From IMG/VR virus record IMGVR_UViG_3300011013_000047, positions 1 through 34,073 of that record: a stretch of DNA of 34,073 bases; one strand, 5' to 3'. The position numbers were made by a program, and so were the translations under genes. How positions within the stretch are numbered: position 1 is the first letter of the stretch; each line of letters starts with the position of its first letter. Below, in pieces: positions 1 to 7,457 of this stretch. The notes under the pieces are model-generated. The model saw only the letters and a list, made by a program, of their open reading frames with translations, ran no database searches and was not told the DNA's origin. This DNA comes from a virus.

Positions 1-192
1 GCTTCATTAGCTAAATGTACGTTGAATAGCTCAACAGGTGTGATAACAACTACTAGTTTTGACAACAATCACGGCACAGCAAGAACACATACGTTTACAT
101 TACGAATAACAGATCAAGAAGGACAAACAGCCGATAGAGAGTTTACATTAACAAGTTCTTATGGCTCGACAGGAGGAGCAGGTTTCTGCTAA
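1..192 (+). CDS. C-terminal end of a tail or structural protein (partial)
   Basis: An open frame runs from the first base to a TAA at 190-192, giving 63 residues with no start inside the window. The end shows beta-strand-like alternation (FTLRITDQEGQTADREFTL), the pattern of a bacterial Ig-like or cadherin-like strand pair, and finishes in a Gly/Ser-rich tail. It lies 8 bases before the next tail gene and points the same way. It is probably the C-terminus of a large tail or adhesion protein whose body is outside the window. The fold is inferred from pattern only. Confidence 0.6.
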   Translation, partial: ASLAKCTLNSSTGVITTTSFDNNHGTARTHTFTLRITDQEGQTADREFTLTSSYGSTGGAGFC

Positions 193-200
193 TATAAATT

Positions 201-1595
201 ATGGCTTCATCTTATATATCAAGAACACCAGGCACAGCAGGTAATAGAAAAAAATGGACTTTTAGTGGTTGGTATAAATTTAATATGTCAGCAATAGCAC
301 AGGCATATTGGGCTAATATGTTTTTATGTGGTTCTAATGGAACTAACTATATGGAAGCTGGAATAAACAATGCAGGTTTTATGGATTGGGTTCAATCTAC
401 TGGTGGTCTAAATGCAAGAAGAACTACTAATAGAAAGTTTCGTGATAGCACAGGATTTTACCATTTCGTTTTTGTTTGGGATAGCGATAATTCAACAGCG
501 GCAGATAGAATGATATTGTATGTAAATGGTGTAAGAGAAACTTCTTTTAGTGCAACAACTGATCCATCAAGTAGTTTAGATAGTAATTGGAATTTTACTT
601 ATGGACAATTTTTAGGATCAAGTAATGGTGGTGGACCATTCTTTAATGGAGTAATGAGCCACGTTCAATTTGTAGATGGTTTAGCTTTAGCTCCAACAGA
701 ATTTGGAGAGTTTGATGCTACCGATGGTATGTGGAAAATTAAAACAGGAAGTTATGGAACTCCAGGCGCACAAGGATTTCATTTAGAAATGGAAGATTCA
801 ACTAACTTAGATTTAGATAGCTCTACTAATGCACATACGTTTGCAACAACAGGAACTTTAATATCAACTAAAGATACGCCTTCTAATAATCTAGCAACAA
901 ATAATTATTTAATGCCAACAATAGATTTTACTAATGACAGTATAGCAAGTATTGGTAATAGAACTTTAATGCAAACTTCAAATTATAAAAGTATGTATTC
1001 TACATTAGGTGTGTCAGCAGGAAAATGGTACGCAGAATTTAAATTAACAACAGATAGTGGTACAGGAAGTACATCTTTTGTTGGAGTATTAAATGGAGAC
1101 AAATATCCATTCTTTGGTCAAGACTTAACTGACAGAGCCATAGCAAATAATGCTAATGGTGTAGCTTATGTAAGAAATGGTGGAATTGATTACAATTCAG
1201 GAACTGCCGTATCAGGTCAATCAACTTATACTTCAGGAGATATATTACAAATAGCTTTAGACGTTGATAATGGATTTATTTATTTTGGAAAAAATAATAC
1301 TTGGCAACAAGGAGATGGCTCTAATACTGGAGTACCTACATCAGGAGCTTCAGGCACAGGTGGCTATGCAATAACAAATTCTACTATAGGAACAGGTGGT
1401 ACATACTTTATGGGCTTTGGTGGTAAGTCAGGAAACTCTGCTCCATATTGGGATATTAACTGGGGTAATGGTGCATTTCATAATGCTAATATTGGTACAG
1501 TTTATGCTGATAGCGCAGGTAATGGTGCATTTAATTATGCTCCGCCTACAAACTTTTTAACAATATGTACAAAAAACATATCAACTAATGGATAA
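201..1595 (+). CDS. Tail fibre-like protein with LamG-like and SPRY-like domains
   Basis: The 464 residues are rich in Gly, Ser, Thr and Asn. Residues about 1-185 look like a concanavalin A-like/LamG beta sandwich: they begin SYISRTPGTAGNRKKWTFSG and contain HFVFVWDSD, YVNGVRETSF and HVQFVDGLALAPTEFG, the last typical of phage LamG proteins. Residues about 250-440 resemble a SPRY/B30.2 module (GKWYAEFKL, GDILQIALDVDNGFIYFGKN). Such modules sit on virion tails and bind glycans or surface proteins, so a receptor-contact role is likely. There is no signal peptide or obvious Shine-Dalgarno site; the ATG directly follows the previous gene. Domain names are from pattern recognition. Confidence 0.75.
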   Translation: MASSYISRTPGTAGNRKKWTFSGWYKFNMSAIAQAYWANMFLCGSNGTNYMEAGINNAGFMDWVQSTGGLNARRTTNRKFRDSTGFYHFVFVWDSDNSTAADRMILYVNGVRETSFSATTDPSSSLDSNWNFTYGQFLGSSNGGGPFFNGVMSHVQFVDGLALAPTEFGEFDATDGMWKIKTGSYGTPGAQGFHLEMEDSTNLDLDSSTNAHTFATTGTLISTKDTPSNNLATNNYLMPTIDFTNDSIASIGNRTLMQTSNYKSMYSTLGVSAGKWYAEFKLTTDSGTGSTSFVGVLNGDKYPFFGQDLTDRAIANNANGVAYVRNGGIDYNSGTAVSGQSTYTSGDILQIALDVDNGFIYFGKNNTWQQGDGSNTGVPTSGASGTGGYAITNSTIGTGGTYFMGFGGKSGNSAPYWDINWGNGAFHNANIGTVYADSAGNGAFNYAPPTNFLTICTKNISTNG

Positions 1596-1601
1596 TAAAT
1601 A

Positions 1602-2657
1602 ATGGCTTTTATAAATTTTAAACCTTCATCGCATTTTAAAGTATCTGGTCACACAGGAACAGGTAGTTCACAAACTGTAACTGGAGTAGGATTTTCTAGT
1701 GTTTTATCCTGGTTAAAAGGTGTTGATATGGACACTCAAAATTACACAATGTTTGATACTGTAAGAGGTGCAACACAAAATATTTCATCTAGTAGTCACG
1801 AAGTTGAAGCAGCTCTGTCAAATGGTTTAACAGCTTGGAACTCTGATGGTTATGTTTTAGGTGGAGATAATGGAACAAATGCAAATAATGAAGATTATTT
1901 AGGAATGAATTGGAAAGGTGATAGTACGTCTGTTCCTAGTGGAAGCACAGTAACAAATGTAACTTGCAATATTAATGCAACAGCAGGAATTGGTATTTAT
2001 AAATTTAATAATGACACTCCTGCAGGTAAAGTTTTGAAACATGGATTAGGAAAAACACCACAAGCTATATGGACAAAGAATTTAGATAGTGGTCAAGATT
2101 GGGCTTGTTATCACCAAAATGTTCATAGTGATATATCAACAGCAGGAAATTATTATCTTAGATTAAATGGTAATCACGTCAGAGCAGACGATAGTGGAAA
2201 ATATCACGACACACTTCCAACAGCTACAGATATAACTTTTGCAGCTGATGCTAATGTAGGTGGTAGTGCAAGTCACGATATACTTTGTATTGCTTTTACT
2301 AGCATTAAAGGATTTTCAAAATTTGGTGGCTACCGAGGAAACGGATCAGCTACTGAAGGATTTTATCAACCATTAGGATTTTCGCCTTCACTTGTAATTG
2401 TGAAAAAAGCATCATCTAGTGCTGCGTGGTATATGTGGAATGGTGTTTATCAAGGATATAATCCTAAAAACAATGCTTTATTTCCGTATCATACAAGTCA
2501 ACAAAGTACGACAGAAAGAATAGAATTACTTTCTAATGGCTTCAAATTTTATCATAGTGATGCTGACCACAATGCTACTGGACAAGATTTTATATATCAT
2601 GCTTGGGCATCTAATCCGATAGTTGGAAGTAATGGAACACCAGGAGTAGCAAAATAA
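1602..2657 (+). CDS. Tail protein, DUF7483-like
   Basis: This 351-residue protein has the hallmarks of a family common in marine phages and annotated as DUF7483 or tail fibre. These are SVLSWLKGVDMDTQNYTMFD near the N-terminus, a central LKHGLGKTPQAIWTKNL strand, GFSPSLVIVKKA, and a C-terminal FIYHAWASNPIVGSNGTPG. It begins 6 bases after the previous stop and its TAA shares one base with the next ATG (TAATG), so it is co-translated with the neighbouring tail genes. It probably forms part of the distal tail or a capsid/tail appendage. The exact structural role is unknown. Confidence 0.7.
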   Translation: MAFINFKPSSHFKVSGHTGTGSSQTVTGVGFSSVLSWLKGVDMDTQNYTMFDTVRGATQNISSSSHEVEAALSNGLTAWNSDGYVLGGDNGTNANNEDYLGMNWKGDSTSVPSGSTVTNVTCNINATAGIGIYKFNNDTPAGKVLKHGLGKTPQAIWTKNLDSGQDWACYHQNVHSDISTAGNYYLRLNGNHVRADDSGKYHDTLPTATDITFAADANVGGSASHDILCIAFTSIKGFSKFGGYRGNGSATEGFYQPLGFSPSLVIVKKASSSAAWYMWNGVYQGYNPKNNALFPYHTSQQSTTERIELLSNGFKFYHSDADHNATGQDFIYHAWASNPIVGSNGTPGVAK

Positions 2658-4063
2658 TGACAAAAGCAAGAGACTTAGCAAATATAATATCAGGTGGTTT
2701 TACTGAAAGCGATATACCAAATTTATCAGCATCTAAAATTACATCAGGTCAATTTGCAGACGCAAGAATTGCAGATTTAGCAGCAACAAAATTAACTGGT
2801 AATATTGCAGATGCTAGAGTACCTGCGTCAGCAGTTACACAACACGTTACAGCAACAGATTTAACACCAGTAAGACACGATATTTTAACTCTTGCTCTTA
2901 AACAAGCTACACAAGAAAATTCTACAAAATTTAATTTACCTAATTCATCTATTACAAAATTTGAAGCAGATGCAGATTTTAATTTAGCAGGTTCAACAAC
3001 AATGGCGAGAAATGCTAGTGAATATATTTCTCCTGTAGCATCAAGTGCTTTAACAGTTACTAAAGTTGGTTCGCCAACACATTCTACAAGTCAATCAACT
3101 TCTTGGTCAACCTCATCAATGTCGTTAGATGATAGTAATAAAATTTATCTTGATGGTGGAGCTGATGGAGTTTTTGATATTTTACCTTTACGTAGTGATG
3201 GTGCAGGAAATATGACTATTGAATGTATGCACTATTATACAGACACAACTTCTTGGAAAAGAGTATTTGGTGTTGATGTAACAAGTTATGGAGGTAGTGG
3301 TGGTGCTGAATATATAGATTTACACGGACAAACAGGAACTAATCACTATTATAGAAATGCTGGAACGAATACTCCATCAAGCGGTGGTTGGACTTCATCT
3401 CAATATGCAGTTTCAACAAGTGCTTGGCATCACCTAGCTGTAGTTTGCGAGGGTTCTGCACAAGCATTTTATATTGATGGAACTAGACAAGAAACAAATA
3501 GTAATGGTGCTGGTTCTGGTGGTATTATTAATTTAAGATATGCTTTTCCAACTGGAGCAAGAGCAGGATATTTTGATAATTTTAGAGTATCAAAAACAGC
3601 TAGATATACAGGTTCATCTTTTACTGCTCCTAGTGATCACTTTACTAATGACAGCAATACTTTATGTTTAGTACAATCTATTGACCAAAGCGATGGTGCT
3701 ACAACTTTTACAGATGAAGGTACTGCAAGTTCTTCAGTAAGTGCAACAGGTACAGCGTTAGGAACAACTAATGTTCCAACTTCTGCTGTGACTGATGTTT
3801 CAGGAGTTATGCTTTTAAAAAATGCAAGTGGAACAAATACTTTAGGAACAGATGTAAAAGTTTATTTTACAGCTAACAATTCTGCTTGGACAGAAGCAAC
3901 TAGTTATACAGATGCAGGAACTTTTTCAACAGGAATTAAAATGATTAAACTTGGTAAGACAACTTGTACAAGTGGTTCAGATGTTAGATGGAAAATTGTT
4001 TTTGCTAATCAAGCGGCTTCAAGCAAAGAAGCACAAATTTTCGGTATTGGTTTAAATTATTAA
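2657..4063 (+). CDS. Tail fibre protein with C-terminal LamG-like domain
   Basis: A 468-residue protein. The first about 75 residues carry a short alternating repeat (SASKITSGQFADARI, AATKLTGNIADARV) typical of the shaft of marine phage tail fibres, where each repeat adds a turn to a trimeric rod. Residues about 165-330 form a LamG-like sandwich (WHHLAVVCEGSAQAFYIDG, GYFDNFRVSKTARYTGSSF, then a DHFTNDSNTLCLVQS strand). A C-terminal beta domain ends KEAQIFGIGLNY. The start overlaps the previous stop (TAATG). It likely binds the host surface and is the second LamG protein in this tail cluster. Confidence 0.75.
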   Translation: MTKARDLANIISGGFTESDIPNLSASKITSGQFADARIADLAATKLTGNIADARVPASAVTQHVTATDLTPVRHDILTLALKQATQENSTKFNLPNSSITKFEADADFNLAGSTTMARNASEYISPVASSALTVTKVGSPTHSTSQSTSWSTSSMSLDDSNKIYLDGGADGVFDILPLRSDGAGNMTIECMHYYTDTTSWKRVFGVDVTSYGGSGGAEYIDLHGQTGTNHYYRNAGTNTPSSGGWTSSQYAVSTSAWHHLAVVCEGSAQAFYIDGTRQETNSNGAGSGGIINLRYAFPTGARAGYFDNFRVSKTARYTGSSFTAPSDHFTNDSNTLCLVQSIDQSDGATTFTDEGTASSSVSATGTALGTTNVPTSAVTDVSGVMLLKNASGTNTLGTDVKVYFTANNSAWTEATSYTDAGTFSTGIKMIKLGKTTCTSGSDVRWKIVFANQAASSKEAQIFGIGLNY

Positions 4064-4090
4064 TTACTGATAAAATTATGAAGTATGTTT

Positions 4091-4333
4091 ATGAAATACA
4101 TTTTACTTTTACAAATTTGTTCTTCATTAACTAATGAATGTTCTGATACTTTTCAAAATAAAACAATATATAATTCGTGGTATGAGTGCGGTCGTGCAGG
4201 ATATGTTAGTGCGGTGTCAATACTAGACACAATGGGTTATAATGCAGTTAACGATACTAAAAGCCAAATACGTTTTGCTTGTAAAGAAGTTGGAGCGCTT
4301 GTAAAGAAGTTGGAAAAGAATTATAAAAACTAA
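4091..4333 (+). CDS. Small exported Cys-containing protein
   Basis: About 80 residues. The N-terminus MKYILLLQICSSL is hydrophobic and signal-peptide-like; the rest holds four spaced cysteines and ends in a Lys-rich helix. An ATG two codons upstream (4085) is also possible; 4091 gives the better signal sequence. The block W-x-x-C ... IRFACKEV recurs in the protein at 6920-7147 (SDCLKSKR ... VRFACGKV), so the two look like distant paralogues. Function unknown; an envelope or periplasmic role is inferred. The sequence 4284-4321 carries a short internal duplication (CTTGTAAAGAAGTTGGA twice) near the C-terminus. Confidence 0.6.
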   Translation: MKYILLLQICSSLTNECSDTFQNKTIYNSWYECGRAGYVSAVSILDTMGYNAVNDTKSQIRFACKEVGALVKKLEKNYKN

Positions 4334-4350
4334 ACATAAGAAAGTTATTT

Positions 4351-5112
4351 ATGTTTAAAGGACACAGAATTATTGTTATTGGAGATGCTCACGATTCTCC
4401 AAAAATTCCTCAAGATCGATTTAAATGGATTGGTCAATATATTAATAAACATCAACCTGATTATATAATTCAAATAGGAGACTGGGCTTCTTTTGATAGC
4501 TTAAGTTATTTTCAAAAAAATGCTTCACAAGCTGGTAAGCTTAAAGATGCTTATATGATAGACATAGAATCTTTAAGAAAATCTATAGATATATTAGATA
4601 AATATATTGATAATCCTAGTATTCCCAGACATTGTACGTTTGGTAATCACGAGCAGCGTGTTCATAAGTTTGAAGAAAATATTCCAGAAATTCAAGGTAT
4701 GATGAAAAAAGAGCTGTTTAATTCTTTTTTATTAAAAAACTGGAAAATTTCTCCCTACGGAGCTTTTAAAATTATTGCTGGGGTATCCTTTACTCATTGC
4801 CCCCTAAATATTATGGGAAAAGAATATGGTGGAAAGAATTGTGAGATACAAATAGCTAATGATGCTACAAATGATATAGTTTTTGGCCATACTCATAAGT
4901 ATCGTGATTGGAAATCCCCTAAAATAGGCGATAAAAATTTTGTTAGAATTATTAATGTAGGATGTGCGTTGCCATTTGGTCACGTTGAGGAGTATGCAAA
5001 GTTAAACCTTACTGGGTGGAGTTGGGGAATTGTAGAACTCGGTATATGGGATAATCATATCCAAGAGAGTCAATTCATCTCTTTGGATAGACTGGAGAAA
5101 CAATATGGATAA
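4351..5112 (+). CDS. Calcineurin-like metallophosphoesterase
   Basis: The 253 residues contain the full metal-binding signature of the calcineurin-like phosphoesterase fold: D12 and H14 in GDAHD, D44 in IGDWASFD, N99-H100-E101 in FGNHEQR, H149 in FTHC, and H180/H182 in FGHTHKY. It should hydrolyse phosphomono- or diesters with two bound divalent metals; the substrate cannot be read from sequence. It lies between tail genes and the lysis amidase, and its last codons overlap the 33-codon ORF that follows by 8 bases. Marine phages often carry such enzymes; nucleic-acid or nucleotide turnover late in infection is plausible. Confidence 0.85.
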   Translation: MFKGHRIIVIGDAHDSPKIPQDRFKWIGQYINKHQPDYIIQIGDWASFDSLSYFQKNASQAGKLKDAYMIDIESLRKSIDILDKYIDNPSIPRHCTFGNHEQRVHKFEENIPEIQGMMKKELFNSFLLKNWKISPYGAFKIIAGVSFTHCPLNIMGKEYGGKNCEIQIANDATNDIVFGHTHKYRDWKSPKIGDKNFVRIINVGCALPFGHVEEYAKLNLTGWSWGIVELGIWDNHIQESQFISLDRLEKQYG

Positions 5113-5206
5113 ATTAAAAGAAAAATTTAGTCAGTTAAAAGATTGGTTTGCCAGAAAAAACAAACAATTTGTAAATTGGTTATTTAATAATGGAACAAAG
5201 AAGTAA
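5105..5206 (+). CDS. 33-residue amphipathic peptide
   Basis: ATG at 5105 overlaps the end of the phosphoesterase gene by 8 bases, and its TAA at 5204-5206 overlaps the amidase start by 17 bases, so it fills an otherwise unexplained gap exactly. The product (MDKLKEKFSQLKDWFARK... ending WLFNNGTKK) is strongly basic with Trp/Phe spaced every 3-4 residues, the pattern of an amphipathic membrane-associated helix. The context suggests a lysis accessory peptide, but no family is recognised. It could also be only a translational coupling ORF. Confidence 0.45.
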   Translation: MDKLKEKFSQLKDWFARKNKQFVNWLFNNGTKK

Positions 5207-5627
5207 AACAGATACATTAGTTATTCATTGTTCGGCAACACCAGCATCTATGGATATTGGTGTAGATAAAATTCGTGAATGGCACGTTGATGATAATGGT
5301 TGGGAAGATGTAGGTTATCATTATGTTATAACTCGTTCTGGAACTATTGAACCTGCAAGACCTGAAAATATGATGGGCGCACACGCAGTTAAAGCTAATC
5401 ATAGATCTATTGGTATATGTTTAATTGGTGGATTTGATGATGAAGGTAATTGGGAAAATAATTTTACATCAGAACAATTTGTTACTCTTAAAGCTCTTAT
5501 TCTTAATTTAAAAAATAAATATTCTATAGAATGGATTATTGGACACAATGAAATTGAATCTAGAAAAGATTGTCCAAGTTTTAATGTTAAAGAATGGTTA
5601 CAACAGGAGAATATAAATGTGGTTTAG
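5190..5627 (+). CDS. N-acetylmuramoyl-L-alanine amidase (T7 lysozyme type endolysin)
   Basis: A 145-residue Amidase_2 protein matching T7 gp3.5 in length and layout. Zn ligands are H13 (VIHCSAT), H119 (GHNEI) and C128 (KDCPSF); the catalytic Tyr and Lys equivalents are Y43 (VGYHY) and K126. The conserved HxxxHN and SIGICLIGG strands are also present. It cleaves the amide between MurNAc and L-Ala in host peptidoglycan to cause lysis. There is no signal peptide, so release needs a holin, and a holin-like gene follows with an 11-base overlap. T7 lysozyme also inhibits T7 RNA polymerase, but no such polymerase is visible here. Confidence 0.93.
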   Translation: MEQRSKTDTLVIHCSATPASMDIGVDKIREWHVDDNGWEDVGYHYVITRSGTIEPARPENMMGAHAVKANHRSIGICLIGGFDDEGNWENNFTSEQFVTLKALILNLKNKYSIEWIIGHNEIESRKDCPSFNVKEWLQQENINVV

Positions 5628-6000
5628 TTTAGCAAAAATGGCTATGAGTACAGGAGCTAAAGTTTATGCAAATAAACAAAAACAAAAAGAAGCAATGTCA
5701 GCAGCTGCTCTTTTAACAGCAGAAAAAATGGCACGTGGTGAAACAGCATATCAAGGTAAATTATTAGAAGCTAGACAAAATGATTATAAAGACGAATTTG
5801 TGTTGGTCATACTTTCTGCTCCAATTATTGTTTTAGCTTGGGCAGTATTTTCTGATGATCCAGCTATGATGCAAAAGATAGAATTATTTTTTCATCATTT
5901 TGGTAATCTTCCTGTTTGGTTTCAGACACTTTGGATTACAGTAGTTGCTTCTATATTCGGTATCAAAGGTACACAAATTTTTAAAAATGGTAAAAAGTAA
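5617..6000 (+). CDS. Putative holin, two membrane segments
   Basis: 127 residues preceded by a clear ribosome site (AGGAG seven bases before the ATG). The N-terminal half is an Ala/Lys-rich helix (SAAALLTAEKMARGE). It is followed by two hydrophobic segments at about 61-78 (FVLVILSAPIIVLAWAVF) and 100-117 (VWFQTLWITVVASIFGI), and a short basic tail (KNGKK). Position directly after the endolysin, the membrane segments and the charged tail are the usual holin signature. It shares one base with the next gene (TAATG). The assignment rests on context and topology, not on a recognised family. Confidence 0.6.
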   Translation: MWFSLAKMAMSTGAKVYANKQKQKEAMSAAALLTAEKMARGETAYQGKLLEARQNDYKDEFVLVILSAPIIVLAWAVFSDDPAMMQKIELFFHHFGNLPVWFQTLWITVVASIFGIKGTQIFKNGKK

Positions 6001-6194
6001 TGAATGAAAAATTAATTACTGCATTACTTGCAATTTTACTTGCATTAGGTGGTTGGAATTTATCTCAAACTTTTTCCCTTTCTAATCAAATGGTTTTAGT
6101 AAAAGAAAAGGTAAATAACATTGAAGAAAATTTGGAGAAGTTTTCTGAAAAGAAACCGAAGAAAAAAAAGAAAAAGAAAAAAAATAAGGAATGA
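6000..6194 (+). CDS. Small membrane protein with coiled coil and poly-Lys tail
   Basis: 64 residues: one N-terminal membrane helix (LITALLAILLALGGW), a short heptad region (VLVKEKVNNIEENLEKF), then a Lys-rich C-terminus with eight Lys in a row. It starts inside the previous stop (TAATG). The shape, an inner-membrane anchor plus coiled coil, fits a small i-spanin or holin partner. It is short for an i-spanin, so the 140-residue protein at 6374 is the better candidate. Confidence 0.55.
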   Translation: MNEKLITALLAILLALGGWNLSQTFSLSNQMVLVKEKVNNIEENLEKFSEKKPKKKKKKKKNKE

Positions 6195-6197
6195 TAA

Positions 6198-6374
6198 ATG
6201 AAATATTTAGTGTTATGTTTATTTATAATTTTTTTAACAGGTTGCTTTGAAAATGTTAGGCAATCTATTGGAATTTCTACTAATCCATTTAGTACAAAAA
6301 TGGAAGAAAAAACTAAACTTAATTATAAAATTATTTTTGGTAAAGTAAGACCAAAAGAAGATGATGATGATTAA
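6198..6374 (+). CDS. Small lipoprotein, o-spanin candidate
   Basis: 58 residues, ATG at 6198, TAA at 6372-6374 sharing one base with the next ATG. The N-terminus MKYLVLCLFIIFLTGC is a lipoprotein signal peptide with lipobox L-T-G-C, so the mature protein would start at Cys16 and carry a lipid. The remaining about 42 residues are hydrophilic and end in four Asp. A tiny lipoprotein between holin-like and coiled-coil inner-membrane genes, next to the endolysin, is what an outer-membrane spanin (Rz1-like) looks like. The lipobox is seen directly; the spanin role is inferred. Confidence 0.65.
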   Translation: MKYLVLCLFIIFLTGCFENVRQSIGISTNPFSTKMEEKTKLNYKIIFGKVRPKEDDDD

Positions 6375-6796
6375 TGCCTAAAAAAATTAACCCATTAAGA
6401 ATTTCAGAAGAAGCAGCAGTTCAAATGCCAATGAAAACAGTAGTGAGTTTAATTACTATGGTTGCATTAGGTACTTGGGCGTTTTTTGGTATTCAAGAAA
6501 GACTTAATCAAAATTCTACAAAACTAGAAATTATGGAAAAAGATTTAACTCTTAATTCAGAATTTAGAATTGGATGGCCTAGAGGATTATTAGGATCGCT
6601 TCCAGCAGATAGTGAGCAATTTATGTTAATTGAAGAATTATATAAACAAACAGATAAATTACAAATAAGAGTAGATAGTATGTTACATAATGAAGTAAAT
6701 ATAGCAGCATTAGCAAAAGCAGTTGACAAACTACAAATTGATGTAGAAAAGTTAAAAGATAAGCAAAGAGAATTTGCTAATGGAAATGGACATTAA
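6374..6796 (+). CDS. Inner-membrane coiled-coil protein, i-spanin candidate
   Basis: 140 residues: a short cytoplasmic N-terminus, one membrane helix at about 22-40 (TVVSLITMVALGTWAFFGI), then coiled-coil segments (about 43-60 and 88-135) ending KQREFANGNGH. N-in membrane anchor plus periplasmic coiled coil is the topology of an i-spanin, and the lipoprotein gene directly upstream overlaps it by one base. Together they would join inner and outer membranes at lysis. No sequence family is recognised. Its last codons form the first copy of a 33-base direct repeat. Confidence 0.6.
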   Translation: MPKKINPLRISEEAAVQMPMKTVVSLITMVALGTWAFFGIQERLNQNSTKLEIMEKDLTLNSEFRIGWPRGLLGSLPADSEQFMLIEELYKQTDKLQIRVDSMLHNEVNIAALAKAVDKLQIDVEKLKDKQREFANGNGH

Positions 6797-6926
6797 ATGG
6801 AAACAGATATGGATGAAATAAACTTTGCGGCTATTATGTGGAATAAAACTAAATTAAAGTATTGGAAAGAAAGATGGTACAAACTTGTAAGTAAATTTGC
6901 TAATGAAAATGAACATTAAATGGAAA
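6771..6926 (+). repeat. 33-base imperfect direct repeat spaced 123 bases
   Basis: Bases 6771-6803 and 6894-6926 match at 31 of 33 positions (AATTTGCTAATG ... ACATTAAATGGAAA). Each copy spans the end of one gene, its TAA and the ATG of the next. The period is 123 bases, exactly the length of the 40-residue ORF with its stop. The two differences are G-to-A changes that alter Gly codons to Glu. The pattern fits insertion or loss of a small gene cassette by recombination between repeats. Confidence 0.7.
6797..6919 (+). CDS. 40-residue protein within a direct repeat
   Basis: ATG directly follows the previous TAA, and the next gene's ATG directly follows this TAA. The peptide is basic and Trp-rich (FAAIMWNKTKLKYWKERWYK), ending KFANENEH, nearly the same as the FANGNGH end of the preceding protein. 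The shared ends come from a 33-base repeat, so the gene equals exactly one repeat period of 123 bases (41 codons). The Trp/Lys helix suggests membrane contact. No known function. Confidence 0.5.
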   Translation: METDMDEINFAAIMWNKTKLKYWKERWYKLVSKFANENEH

Positions 6927-7147
6927 AAATTGTAGAAGTAGTTGTAGCTCTTTGTATGTTTTACCAAGGTGGTATTATTGAACACACTTATAAAAAAAGT
7001 ATGTCTGATTGTTTAAAATCTAAAAGGATTGCTTCTCGTGAAGTAAATCCTGAAAATGTTAGATTTGCTTGTGGTAAAGTAACAGCAGAAACAGAAATAT
7101 ATATGGGTGAAAAAAAAATACTTAAAATAATAAAGGAGAAATATTAA
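6920..7147 (+). CDS. Small Cys-containing protein, paralogue-like to 4091-4333
   Basis: 75 residues with a hydrophobic N-terminus (IVEVVVALCMFYQGGII), then SMSDCLKSKR and NVRFACGKV, then a Lys-rich helix. The S-x-x-x-C ... RFAC block repeats the plan of the protein at 4091-4333. The N-terminus could be a signal or anchor. It abuts the preceding 40-residue ORF and continues the run of co-directional small genes after the spanin-like pair. Function unknown. Confidence 0.55.
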   Translation: MEKIVEVVVALCMFYQGGIIEHTYKKSMSDCLKSKRIASREVNPENVRFACGKVTAETEIYMGEKKILKIIKEKY

Positions 7148-7149
7148 AT

Positions 7150-7260
7150 ATGACAATGCCTGATATAAAAATTAAATTAGAACAATTTTGGTTTAATAGA
7201 TCAAGTAAAACTAAATTGATTATAGTAGGTTGTGTTGCACTCATTTTATTTATAATGTAA
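7150..7260 (+). CDS. 36-residue C-tail membrane peptide
   Basis: ATG at 7150 lies two bases after the previous stop and is preceded by AAAGGAG at 7132-7138. The product (start MTMPDIKIKLEQFWFN) ends in a single membrane helix (LIIVGCVALILFIM) reaching the C-terminus. Its TAA shares one base with the ATG of the next gene (ATGTAATG). The precise fit between genes supports it as real. A lysis-associated or envelope role is inferred from position only. Confidence 0.5.
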   Translation: MTMPDIKIKLEQFWFNRSSKTKLIIVGCVALILFIM

Positions 7261-7457
7261 TGTCTAATTCTGAAGATTTAACTTACGAAAATGAATCTAA
7301 TATGGAAAGACATACTTGTAATAATTGCTCACGATTAGCAGAAGATAATTCTAACTTAGAAACTTTAATTTGGAATTTAAAAGAAAATGAAAACAAATTA
7401 AAAGCTGAAATTAAGCAGCTTAAAGCTGATGCTAAAGATCTTCTTAATTATCCTTAA
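7260..7457 (+). CDS. Coiled-coil protein with CxxC
   Basis: 65 residues from the ATG at 7260 (MSNSEDLTYENES). The longer in-frame version from 7230 would cover the preceding membrane peptide in another frame and is unlikely, while 7260 gives the TAATG overlap seen throughout this operon. It contains a TCNNC pair and a heptad-rich C-terminal half (LETLIWNLKENENKLKAEI). No family recognised. Confidence 0.5.
   Translation: MSNSEDLTYENESNMERHTCNNCSRLAEDNSNLETLIWNLKENENKLKAEIKQLKADAKDLLNYP

Noticed and set aside
7230-7259. Upstream start for the coiled-coil protein at 7260
   Set aside because: The added ten residues lie in the membrane peptide gene in another frame, and 7260 gives the usual TAATG junction.
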